DNA of 64,000 nt from Prunus persica (taxonomy: Eukaryota > Streptophyta > Magnoliopsida > Rosales > Rosaceae): positions 14,638,486-14,702,485 of the forward strand of contig NC_034013.1 of NCBI RefSeq assembly GCF_000346465.2, written 5' to 3'. Both the position numbers and the translations under genes were made by a program. Shown piece after piece: positions 49,419 through 60,131 of the stretch (position 1 is the first letter of the stretch; the number at the start of each line of letters is the position of its first letter). The notes beneath the pieces are model-generated. The model ran no database searches. It saw only the letters and a list, made by a program, of their open reading frames with translations, and was not told the origin of the DNA.

Positions 49419-49758
49419 GGAAATGCAGAGCGCAACCTTCACCCTCTCACATTCTCTCCGGCTTCCGAAGCCTCTGAGACAATCGAACGCAACTTTGAAT
49501 CCTAGATTCGATTCTATACACAATCTCACGCTTCTTACGAATGGTACCCTCTTTGCTTCCCTATCTCGTTGATTCTGGTCTCTCTCTTCATCTTCTTCTA
49601 ATTTCAAGCTCAGGCCATGGACTTCCGTGCCTTTAGTGGATTCTGATGCTGGAACGAGTCGTTTTTAGGTCAAGGCTACTGCAGAGAGCGCTGAGGAGAG
49701 CTCTGAGTCTGGCAGCATGAATAAAACGCTTGAGCTCGGGCGTTGTTTGGCCTCTGGT
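49419..49758 (+). pseudogene. Fragment of PPT exon 1
   Basis: This matches about 46016-46380 (start codon, transit-peptide region and first residues of the translocator core) in the same orientation. A deletion of about 24 bases lies in the transit-peptide region. In-frame stops follow: CGT TGA where the intact gene has CGC CGA (about 49568-49573), and later TTT TAG where the intact gene has TTT GAG (about 49664). Homology ends abruptly at 49758 in the middle of an exon. It is not a functional gene. Confidence 0.93.
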
Positions 49759-50370
49759 GTTCGAAAAATCGGCCTAGGCGGGCGCCTAGGCGTTGAGTCC
49801 TTTTTTATTATTTTTTATTTTTTTCTCTTTCTTTCTTTCTTTTTGCTGACTTTAAATAAACGGGGCCTTGACAATTTAGGACAAATAGAAGCCTATGAAT
49901 TCAAATAGGTCTACTTATTTAAACATTGCTCAATACGATCCAGTTTTATAAAACGGGCCTCCTAATGTTATAATTTAGCATCAAAACCAAGTAAATTTAC
50001 AAAAACTACAACTGACTCAACACGGCTTCAACCTCTCTCTCTTCTTCTTCTTCTTCTTCCATGTCTTTTGCTTTTATTTCTCAGCCTACCATTTACTTTG
50101 GAATGCCTGCAGCTGATTGCATTTTCATCCTCTAAAATTCCATTTGCTTAGATATGTGATATCTTCCCTATATATATATAGAGAAATTAGTCCTACAAGA
50201 CATAGGTAATGGCTGGCTTGCTTAATACTTTCCTTATTATTTCTATTCATTCCTATATTAACAAGGAGATTTCGTATTCCTAAATAAATTAATACACACA
50301 CACAAGACAACACAAGAAGAACAAGAACAGCACAGAAGAAGCAAACAATTCCAAAACCCTAATCAAAACC

Positions 50371-52046
50371 ATGTCGAAGCCAGAGGCAGAGACACACCCT
50401 GATCAGCTTGTCAACAACAACAACAACCCATGCCTTGATCTCTTTTACAACGTCGGGGAAGAAGACGTTCACGACCCGGCCCAGATGGAGGCCTCGTGTA
50501 ATTATGTGAAGCAAGTGCTACCTCTGGCCTGGTCCCACAATCCCCTAACCGCCCTCAAGCTCGTCTGCAACCTACTGGATGGAAAGTTCAATCTCTCTGC
50601 CTTCTACACGGCTGCGTTTTGGCTCCACCACAACCACCCCAAGACACTATTGTGCAACCTGGCGTCTATTGTCCGGCCCTTCCGGGCTTTTTCCAACTCA
50701 ATGAACATTGTGTACCACATCCTTCGAGAAGGCCAAGACATTTACAAGACTACTCGCCGTCGGGGCTACAACCGTTATCAATTGTTGCACAAGGCTGTTA
50801 AGCGGTACAAGCATGACCGCGATTATCAATTGTTGCACGACCAGGTTTCGGATATTTTGGCCGAGATGTTCAAGTCTGATATGGAGAAATTGAAATTCAA
50901 GGAGGCGGCGGAGGAGCAGAACAAAAACAACAAATTGAAGCAATTATCTGAATCTGATAATGACGACAGAATAACCATGGCCGCATGCGATATACATTCT
51001 GCCGTGTCAACATTCGCGGATTACAACCCCGACTACAGCATCACTTCGCTGCTTGAAAACATTGCCAGGAAGTTTTTCCCGCCAGAAGAATATCACAAAT
51101 TAGAATTAGGTGGAGGTCATGGTAAAGGAAAACGGGCCAAGGCCAAAGATGCCGACAGAGTCATGGTCAAGCGGCTCAAGGATGAGGTTTTGCCCTCCTT
51201 GAAGAAGGCCTACTTTGCCCAGGATTATCCGCCAGACGAGGCCAGTGCTGTTGAGACCTATTTGGAGAAGGTGAAAGCCAGCTGCTGCTGCAGTGGCAGT
51301 GCTGGCAAGATTTCGTCCTCCTCGTCCTTGTTGGCGGATGCTCTGCTTCCGCATGAGATCACAGGCTACGTGCACCATTGGAATTTAGGCCGCGCTGCTG
51401 AGCTCCAGTGAAGTCAATGGTGGAGGACGTCTACTCAAAGCAGGGCAAGTTCAAAAACTGGTTGGCTGTATGTGATGTCCACCTCAAATTCATGGACGAC
51501 GAGGTCTCCTTGGAGGTCTCCATTGCTTTGGGGCTCTTGCTGTCTGAACTGAGTGAAGAGCCATGGAAAGGAAAGGTGATCCAATTCAGCGATGAGCCTC
51601 AGCTACATTCCATACAAGGCGGCGACGATCTTAGGTACAAGTACGAGTTTGTGAGGAGGATGAACTGCGGTGTCGACCTTGATTTTGAGAAGCTGTTTGA
51701 TTTGATTCTCCAAGTGGCTGTGAATGAGAACTTGAAGCCGGATCAGATGATCAAGAAGGTGTTGGTGTTGAGTCACCGGGACTTTGATAGTGCCAATGCG
51801 GCCGAAACTTCTTGGGAGAAAGGGTACGGGGATGTTGTGCCACACGTGGTGTTTTGGACTTTGTCATAGTACAACCCGGAGAAGCCGGTGGCGCCTCGTA
51901 CACAACCGGGGTTGTCCATTCTCAATGGCTTCTCTAACAATCTGCTCAAGCTCTTCCTCGACAATGAAGGCGAAATTGGCCCCGACCAGCTCATGGAATT
52001 AGCCATATCCGATGAACGTTATCAAGCTTTCACTATAGTGGACTGA
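50371..52046 (+). pseudogene. DUF2828 / von Willebrand A-like gene, broken
   Basis: Intact plant DUF2828 proteins are about 600 residues or more, intronless, cytosolic and of unknown function, with a C-terminal vWA-like fold. Here an open frame 50371-51411 (346 residues) starts in the family at LDLFYNVGEEDVHDPAQMEA, runs through LLPHEITGYV and ends at AELQ-stop. The family continues AELQWK; losing one G (TGG to TG at about 51411) shifts the frame. The next frame (51408-51869) carries on with MVEDVYSKQGKFKNWLAVCD, ALGLLLSELSEEPWKGKVI and VPHVVFWTL, then hits a TAG (51867-51869), after which the family sequence resumes to 52046 (LLKLFLDNEGEIGPDQLMEL). The metal-site motif DVSGSMSG of the family is replaced by DVHLKFMD. 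Two lesions and the lost motif point to a pseudogene. Confidence 0.85.
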
Positions 52047-53298
52047 GATTTATTGTAATTGGCTTATTATTAATTATCTTTTCTTTTTAATTAGTGCTGC
52101 TCTTACCTTAATTATCTTGAGTTAGTTCGCCAAGATTGAAAGATTTGTTAATAAATCATTATTTTTGTAATGTTAAAACGTCTTTTTAATTGTTATCATT
52201 AGTTTTGTTACATATAACAATTAATAATTAGTAATTAGCCCGCAAAGCGCCTCACCATAACTTTACATCTTGTTACAATAGTCATCTTTATTTGACACTA
52301 TTACTTGTCTAATGGGCTACGCTAACATTCACTTTCCCTTACCGGCCCCATTTGCTTAACGTTTTAGCCAATGGTATATGCTAAAGCCTACAGACAATGT
52401 GTTATTTTGTAAAACCCAACAAAAAAAAAAAAAACTGTGAAGTAATTTTAAGGAGGTTTTTAGTTTTGTGAATTTCCTTTTTTTTTAAAATATATATTTA
52501 TACAAGCTATATCTATTCTAATCTAATTTAAATTACGGGAATGGAAATTCGACATTGAGTGCAGAGTGAAGAGCACATCCGCCCTACTTGTAAATTTCCT
52601 TTCTCTTTACCCCTACATGTTTCATCTCTATAATTACAAAACATAATGGAATTTCCATTATTAAAAATCCCTGACCTTATACCGTGGGATTACTATTACC
52701 ATTATGTGAAAACTTATCACACATAACATAGGCTTCCACATTATATCACTAAATTCATGTATCATACTTATGTTAGCACTTCACGAGCATACTTAAAAAA
52801 TAACTTAAATTAAGTAAACAAAAACACTTAAAATCCTACTTAATAATTAGTTAATTAAAACCATTATTACATATCAGTAATAAAGAACACATGATAGACT
52901 CAAAAACACTTTACACATAGAAAAGCTATCAGTATATATATTATTCCAAATATCCTTTGCATAGCCACCCACGTTGGGAAGTTCGAAGAATGACTTATAT
53001 AGAAAAGCTATCAGTACAAAATGAGTACGTATATATATATTATTCCAAACTCACATATCCTTCTTATTCATTATATGAGAAAGAAAAAAGGTACTTTTCT
53101 TCAACTTCATGCTCAATTTACCCATTTATTAAGCTCTGTATTACGTAGATCAACCAAAAATAACTTCAAATCCAATTACATCCCTCCTTTCTTTCTTCTA
53201 AATTTTCTTCCAAGAACATCTGTATTTATCTGTGTGTATATATATTTTTATGTTCCAAAAGATTATGTTATATTAATATTATAGAATCACCAGCTTAT
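52047..53298. other. Intergenic, 3' sides of the DUF2828 and MYB loci
   Basis: The sequence is A+T-rich with no recognised gene. A short near-repeat containing AGAAAAGCTATCAGTA occurs at about 52919 and 53000. The right end is the MYB 3' UTR. Confidence 0.5.
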
Positions 53299-55163
53299 TT
53301 AGTTCACTTGAGATATCATCTCCACCAAATCCAGCTCCTTCTTTACTTCACTACTCTCCATCACTGGACCCACATCCACATCCACCTGCATCTCCATCTC
53401 AAAATCTTTCTCCTCATCAGCAACAACAGAAGCTTGGGCCATTATTTTACCATCAAAATCATCATTGTTCTCACCAAGAACAGGGGCACAAGGGATGTCA
53501 TCAAGGAGAGAATCAATGCTGCACCCTTCTTGAAACATGTTATCGTCGAAACAGAAATCCGGGTCCTCGTTGAAATCATAGTTTGGAACCAACCGATCAT
53601 TTGCGCATGAAAATCCCACGTTGTTTTGTGTCTGTTGAGTATGTGATTCGGTGCTGCTGGGGGCCATGTTGTTTGGTGATGTGGCACTGTTGTTGCCTGA
53701 CTTGTTCTTTCTCTGGCGCCCTGTGCTGCTGCCTGTTGAGTCTAAGTTTAAGCTCTTGATGTATTCTTGCAGAAGAGAGCCTCTGGGGTACTTTGATCGA
53801 CATTTTCGCTTCGAATATTGCCTTCTTTTGGTTGCATTCCAGTGGTTCTTGATGGAGTTTTCTGTCCTCCCAGGCAATCTCTTGGCAATTTCTGCCCACT
53901 TGTTTCCTATTTCTGCATGAGCTTGAATCAGTATCTTGTCCTCCTCCTCACTCCATGTATCCTTCTGCAAAAATTTAACTTATGAAGAAAGGAAATACAA
54001 TAAAACATTTGCCCCGCATTGTTATTATATTACATTGTGCTCCACATCACTCATAAACACGACACGAGACCCAACTATACTAGTGAGTTACAAACGGATG
54101 CAAGAATGTGATTCATGTAGCATTGGTCATCAATATATTGGAAGCCCAAAATCAATTTTCACGTTATTATTTAGGTGCATGTCTAGTTTTTATGATGATC
54201 AATCTTAATCGGTTAGTTTCAAAGGAATTAAGATAGAGTTTTTACTTTTTAGAATACATAGACGACTTTAATCGAATACCTTGATGTCAGGCCTTAGGTG
54301 GTTATGCCATCTCTCTCTACACTGCTTGCCAATCCTTCCGGGCAACATTTGGGCAATGTGAGACCATTTTCTCACTCCATATTGTTCAACCAGTTGAATT
54401 AAGAGCCTGTTTTGACAACCATATACAAGAGTTAATTAGTATAAGAGATCTAAAATTAGTCAAAATGCAGCCATATTGATCTACTGCAACTAAAATTTTG
54501 ATCTTTGTACCTATCTTCTTCAATTGTCCACTGGCCCTTGACTACATTTGACTTCTTCCGACCTTTGTAAGTGGACCCTCTTGTTAATGTGGACACTCTG
54601 CTCTTACCATTCATGCCAAATTTTTTGTAATACCCATTTTGATCTGTATTGTTAATGCATGAAACTTCATCTGGCACCACAAAATTCATGGGTTTAATAT
54701 CTTGGTAATCCAAGGGCAGGAAATTAGTTGCACTCCTATGAGATGAGCCCATCAAATGATCAAGTGGATTTGATGTGTGAGTTGGGAAATTCAAGGACCC
54801 TGAACCACTTTGAAAGTTGTCCAAGACTTGACCATGTCCCATATTTGTTTCTGCATTAAGAGACTTACACTCATAAAATTTAACATCTGTAGTTGAAGCT
54901 TCGTATGTGTAAGTTGTGTCATTGTAAGGATCAAAACATGGGTTTTGGACCCCAAACATGGGATTTGATGAAGACCCATTAACCTGAAACTGGTGATCAA
55001 GATGGTGAAAATCTTGAAGGTAATTATAATTACCCTTTGATGATGATGAAGAAGCTTCAAAGGGAAACTCATCTTTCATGTTGTAGAGTTTCATCATGTA
55101 GTTGTCAGGGACAAGTAGTGGAACTTGGGAGGCAAGCTTTTCCCTGAGCTTGTTAAGCTCCAT
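53299..55163 (-). CDS. R2R3-MYB transcription factor, MYB98/MYB118 group
   Basis: Three exons on the minus strand join in phase: 55163-54511, 54406-54280 and 53964-53299, giving 481 residues. A long N-terminal part (1-205) is Asn/Ser-rich without a recognised domain. Repeat R2 starts at VVKGQWTIEEDR and continues with VRKWSHIAQMLPGRIGKQC and RERWHNHLRPDIK; R3 is KKDTWSEEEDKI, GNKWAEIAKRLPGRTENSI and KNHWNATKRRQ. The linker CRSKYPRGSLLQEYIKSLNL after R3 marks the subgroup that contains MYB98, MYB115, MYB118, MYB64 and MYB119, known regulators of the female gametophyte or seed. The first aromatic position of R3 is Trp, as in this group, whereas most plant R2R3-MYBs have Phe or Ile. The C terminus is acidic (DDIPCAPVLGENNDDFDG), a likely activation region. 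Intron positions fit the family. Confidence 0.93.
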
Positions 55164-56003
55164 TACAGATTTTTCAGCAGTTGAAATTTAGTACCAGGGA
55201 AATGGGCAGCTACTGTGTTGGGAGCTGTCCCCCATTGTACTCTTCTTTGCTTAATAGGTGAGGGAGGAAAAGCATTTATTGTACAGATAGATCATGACCG
55301 TTGATTCAACATAATCTAATGGTCATGGTTGCTTAGCCTAGCTTTTTTTCACCCTAAGGCTTTTATTTGTTGGTCTCGAATTTTTGTTGGATATTATTCC
55401 AACTGCATTAAAACCATTGAATGAAGTTCTTAAGTATTGTAATGGCGTTATGTTATGCTAATTACTTTGTTTTTCCATGTTTTGGTATATGGTCAAAGAA
55501 AGTCAAGTCATGGACAAACTTTAGAATAAATAGTTTTTACTCTTATTAATGAAGTTAATATAGGGAAGTCGTTAAGAAGAATATTTACTGGTAAAACTTG
55601 GTTGTAAGTAATGAAACACAATAAAAGCATGTCAAAGTTATTAGACTTAATCGCCACTGTTAATAGCAAATGTTTACATAACGCCAAGCATTTTATTGTC
55701 TTCTTGTAGCAACTGTTATAGATTAAATTTTGAGAAAAGAAACTTAGGAAATATCACCCTTAATCAAAGGTATAAAAGAGACATGAATGAGTTTAGTTTG
55801 CATCAAGTTTACAACCCACAGTTCAATCTCAATTGATTTCAATGCAAAAGAGATGAAATCTTCAGTCAAAGCTTTCAAATTTCCTATATAGAATGCTGTA
55901 TATAGTGCAATCGCCAACAGAAACAATGTGTTTCTGGGGTAAATTTTAATGTAGCATTTGACTCTGAAAATTTGGAAAACTTCAAGCTGACGACGAAATT
56001 ATA
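55164..56003. other. MYB promoter and esterase 3' flank
   Basis: No coding sequence is recognised. The left part should be the promoter and leader of the minus-strand MYB gene, the right part the 3' UTR of the esterase gene. Confidence 0.5.
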
Positions 56004-58163
56004 TTATGCGCATCGTTGCTGGAAAGCTTTCTCAGGGTTCTTCTCATCAATGTTTGAGTGGTGAGGGAAATCATAAGGCATTTCTTCAGCAGAAAACCAT
56101 GCTTCCCTGAAATCTCTTACAACTTCTTGGTGGACTACAGCATTGCCTTCTGGTGTTAGGTGCAACCCGTCACTGCAACGGAAAGCAAATAAATTAAGAC
56201 AGATTATTCAATCTCACATTGTTAAAAGCTTAGGGGATGAAAATAATATTTCTAGGACTATATTACAGTACATATGATCTTCGTGTAATTTAGATCCCAA
56301 TTCTAACAATCACAAAATTGATTAGAGGTTCACATGCCTTCACACCTCAGAGTCCTACCCATCTGCTTTTCCTCTTCTTTTTTTTTTTTTTTTTCCAAAG
56401 AAGAAAACCAAGGAAAGCAGATGATCTTGATCTGACTTTTAAGGCAGTATCTAAGGTACTAATTAGACAAATAGTGCTTCTTTGCAAGAGAAAATCTGGT
56501 TGCAGCCAATAAATGTTCAGTTATTCAATAAACTACACAGGTTGAAGCTTCAAAGATGGCAAACCTCAGAAATTTCTTCTGCCAACCCTCCGTTTCCTGC
56601 AACTTGGACCAAAGATTGATGGAGCGGAGACCCATTTCCTCAGCTAGCTCAATGCACTTCTTTGCATAAATTCCTGTCACTTCATTCATCCTCTCCGGCT
56701 CTTCCCTAGCATCCTCACCATATAAAGATCTGTGGAGATAATGGAGGGAACAACAAAGTGCAATTGACACCATGAAAGAAGGTAAAGGTGCCAATCACAT
56801 AGACATGATGAAAAGCAACAACAAAACAGTTATGTATATGTAGTCAATTTTGAACTGAGAAGAAAAATAAATCATACCGGGCATATTCATTACGCCCATC
56901 CTCATCAACAGGTGGTGGAGTAATAAGCACAATCAAAATGGCGGGAGAACATTCCTGCAATCAAAATCACCATATGCAATGAGATGGGTCAAATAATTGA
57001 CTGCGAAAATAGTTGCACTCAGAAAAACATGTGCAGAAAGTATAAGCACATCTGGAAATTACAGACCCTAAACTCATGGGAAGTAATAAGTGCCCATATA
57101 CAATGAGCAAGCAAGTTCAAGTGTGATGAGAATGTTATACCAGATAAATATTAGCCATTCATCAGCCAGAAAACAAGGCACAAGGAATTGGGTAGCCTTA
57201 AACATGGTCTAAAAACTCAACAGTATACATGAGATTATGATAATGATGGAGAATTTAGGAAGAGATGGTGGCCGTTATGGTTTCTCAGAACAGAACTTAG
57301 AGGTAAAGAAGATAAATGATCGAAAGGAAACCTTCATATGAAGAACAATTTTTCTGAGATTCTCCTTGTACTCTTCAACAGGAACATGTTGTCGTTCACT
57401 TGTTCTCCCCAAAATAGCAGCATCATTGGCCCCAAAGAAAATTGTGGCAGCAGCAGGAGGCTTTTTAGAATCCTGCATATTCATCATAGTGGCATGGTCA
57501 ATTTCATAAACGTTTCTGTTTCGATCAAATTCTATTATTTTCCCATATGCTTCCAAGACTAACATTTTTTTTCTTCACAGGATTTTACTGATTAAATATC
57601 TAATCTACCATCTCAACATGATAACTTGATTTATCAGATACTGATTGTGGAAGTTACTCCAAAAAGCATGACAATTTTCAGCTCTAGTATGCAATAATGA
57701 CACAAAGTATCTCTCTTTCCCTCTATCTTAGCACCATTTACCACCAGTTGATCAGTAAAACACTAAATCCTGAAAAAATATATATTCTAAGTAGATAAAC
57801 AACCATAAAAGAAATTTTTTTAAAACAAAGACTTCAACTTTGTAATATCAAATGCTTAATGAGACATGTAACCAATAGGAACGAGGAGTAAAACAAAAAC
57901 CCAATTGAATTAACTAAATAAAAAAGGATAAAACCCAATCAATGGATTGCCAATGCCAACCATACCAACAAAGCTTTTACAAAAATGACGAAGATGCAGC
58001 ATAATTGGTAGAGAATGAAGAAAAGAATATACCAGAGGGAAGAGGTGCTGCATCAAGAACAATGCCCATCGGGTGTTGTACCCACCATACCCACGAACTT
58101 TTACATCAGCCTATCAACACCACCGTACCAAAAGTTACCAACACTTACTATATTAACATTAAC

Positions 58164-58206
<43 letters not shown>

Positions 58207-58303
58207 TGCGAGAGTAAGTATCAGCAAGAGCGGCACCCCAGCCACCTGATCTGAAGGATTGCTCTGTAATTGAGTCTCCGAACAGCACAATCTCAGGCCT
58301 CAT
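56004..58303 (-). CDS. GDSL/SGNH esterase (IAH1/CPRD49-like)
   Basis: This is a serine hydrolase of the SGNH fold related to yeast isoamyl acetate-hydrolysing esterase; plant members have been linked to stress or deacetylation of small esters, but the substrate is unknown. Six exons on the minus strand join in phase: 58303-58205, 58110-58033, 57472-57332, 56954-56878, 56729-56565 and 56172-56004, giving 242 residues. Seen: block I with the nucleophile Ser (IVLFGDSITEQSF), block II Gly (RGYGGYNTRW), block III Asn (TIFFGANDAA), and block V with the Asp-x-x-His pair (SDGLHLTPEGN). There is no signal peptide, unlike the large plant GDSL lipases, so a cytosolic location is likely. Intron 1 contains a GA repeat, and the promoter holds a CTT run next to the start codon. 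Confidence 0.94.
58165..58203. repeat. (GA)n microsatellite in esterase intron 1
   Basis: This GA dinucleotide tract ends a few bases from the exon 1 donor site of the minus-strand esterase gene; on the coding strand it is a CT-rich start of the intron. Confidence 0.93.
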
Positions 58304-60131
58304 GAACAATGCTTCTTTCTCACTTCTTCTTCTTCTTCTTCTTCTTCTCTTCTCCTACGCTTTTACTGTTGTGCCTTTTACGCGTTCATGTTCAGTTGAC
58401 AGGTGAGAGTGAGAGACTGTTGTCTCTTTTAAACGACAAGTCGTTTACGAACAAGGTAGAGAAAAACGATTTTTTGGGGGTAAAACCGTAAAATGTAATT
58501 GTCGCCAATATGCATTTGCACCAAAATGAAGGCAATGTGCATTTCGAGGGATTATTGCTCAAGGCAGGCAAGCTGACCTTTCTTTCCATGTCTTCAAGAT
58601 ATTTTGCATCTAAAAACAAAGGATATGCTAGAATTGATGAAATGAACATTGGAATTCAATGTAAATGTGAGGAATGTTTGAATTAGTATTTGGGAATTAT
58701 TGCTGTTTTGGAGTTATTGTTTGACTGGGTAGAAACTGGAATATTGACTTAAGACTTGAGTTGAATATTCGTAATATGCATTTGCACCAAAATGAAGGCA
58801 ATGTGCATTTGTTTGGACTAAATTATGTAGAGGTAATGCTCATTAACTAAACCCGAATTTTGAAAATATTTATGGGACCCAATATTTATTTATTGACCTA
58901 AACTTGGTTTTCCGCACGTGTTTATGTTGACTGTTTTAAGTTATGTGTGGCTTTGAGTGGAGGTATACTGTATGAGTTTGATGTTGCTGATAAATCCGCC
59001 TTGTTTTGGTTGTGGCCCCTTTGTAGGTAGTAATTATAACTCCTTTTTGGATTGTTGTATTATTCTTTATAACTATTGTATTTGTATTGCCTGGTGGTGT
59101 AAGTTATGAAGACAATCTATTCCTGTGGTTTGACTATATAAAAGACACACTTGGTTTTGTGATAAAAGATTATTAACATTCAGTTATGACATCAACATAC
59201 ACAATCAAGTCCTTCCACAAAGTCACTAGCTTTAGCAGCTGAAAAGTGAGCCTTCAACAAAAGCTTCATGGGAAATTTTAGTTTGGTAGAGTGCTTCTGG
59301 GTCCCTTAATAAGTGGGTTCACAATCTCTATCAGTACCCATAAAATTAAGTGGAAGGCAAAACAAAAAGACCACTTGGGTCTAAAACACAGGTTAAATCC
59401 ACCAGTTATATCATGTAGTGGAGACCAAGCACGCATTAAATCCACCAGTTAACGCATCATTGGATTATTATGCAATCTGTTTCCTATCCATATCAATGAA
59501 GTCTTAGAGTGGCAGACATGAGTTGCAAAATCATAGTGGCATGCATGATAAGCACAAAAGAGGATTCTGAGCATATTCAAAGTTCAAAGCACAAACTGAT
59601 CAGCCAGCATTAAGAAGTATAGTCTTATAAAGAACAATCTGCAAATCATTGCAGGTGCAAGCATGAATATAATTTTATTCTCGAAAAACATAAGAAGGAT
59701 AACTTATTCCCATACCTTAAGCATCTCGTATATCATATCATCATCACATTCCAGAACATCAGAACACTACTTTCCAGAAGTCCATCAGTATTCCTCATTC
59801 TCATTTTTGAAAATTTCGGTCAACTGAAATTCAGATAGTTGAAGAACACATGGTTGCTAAAAACTTAGGGAAACACTGAAGGAAGAAAAAGGCAGACGTA
59901 TATTGATTGTTAAGGGCCTAGATTGGCTATGGGATTTTCTTAGGCTGCATAATTAACGTTTGGTTAAAATACGAAAAATCATACATATTTCCATTATCAT
60001 AATCATCTTCTCTGCCCACCATATGGTAGAAACAAAGTTTAGAAACAGACCTACAAAGATGACACTTAATACATAACCTCTCGAGCACCATTGCCAATAA
60101 TAATCTCACCAGAATCACACTTCTAGGAATT
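58304..60131. other. Intergenic between esterase and BOR genes
   Basis: This holds the esterase promoter (CTT tract at about 58321-58347) and the BOR 3' flank. A 38-base direct repeat is identical at 58507-58544 and 58773-58810. No gene is recognised. Confidence 0.55.

Larger units (their letters stand above)
48851..50370. other. Intergenic with the MYB-PPT chimeric scar
   Basis: The PPT 3' UTR is followed by the two gene fragments at 49224-49416 and 49419-49758. Next comes a doubled palindrome at 49772-49791 (GCCTAGGC, GGGC, GCCTAGGC) and T-rich DNA. The segment from about 50150 should hold the promoter and leader of the DUF2828 locus, with a (TA)n TATA-like tract near 50170. Confidence 0.6.
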
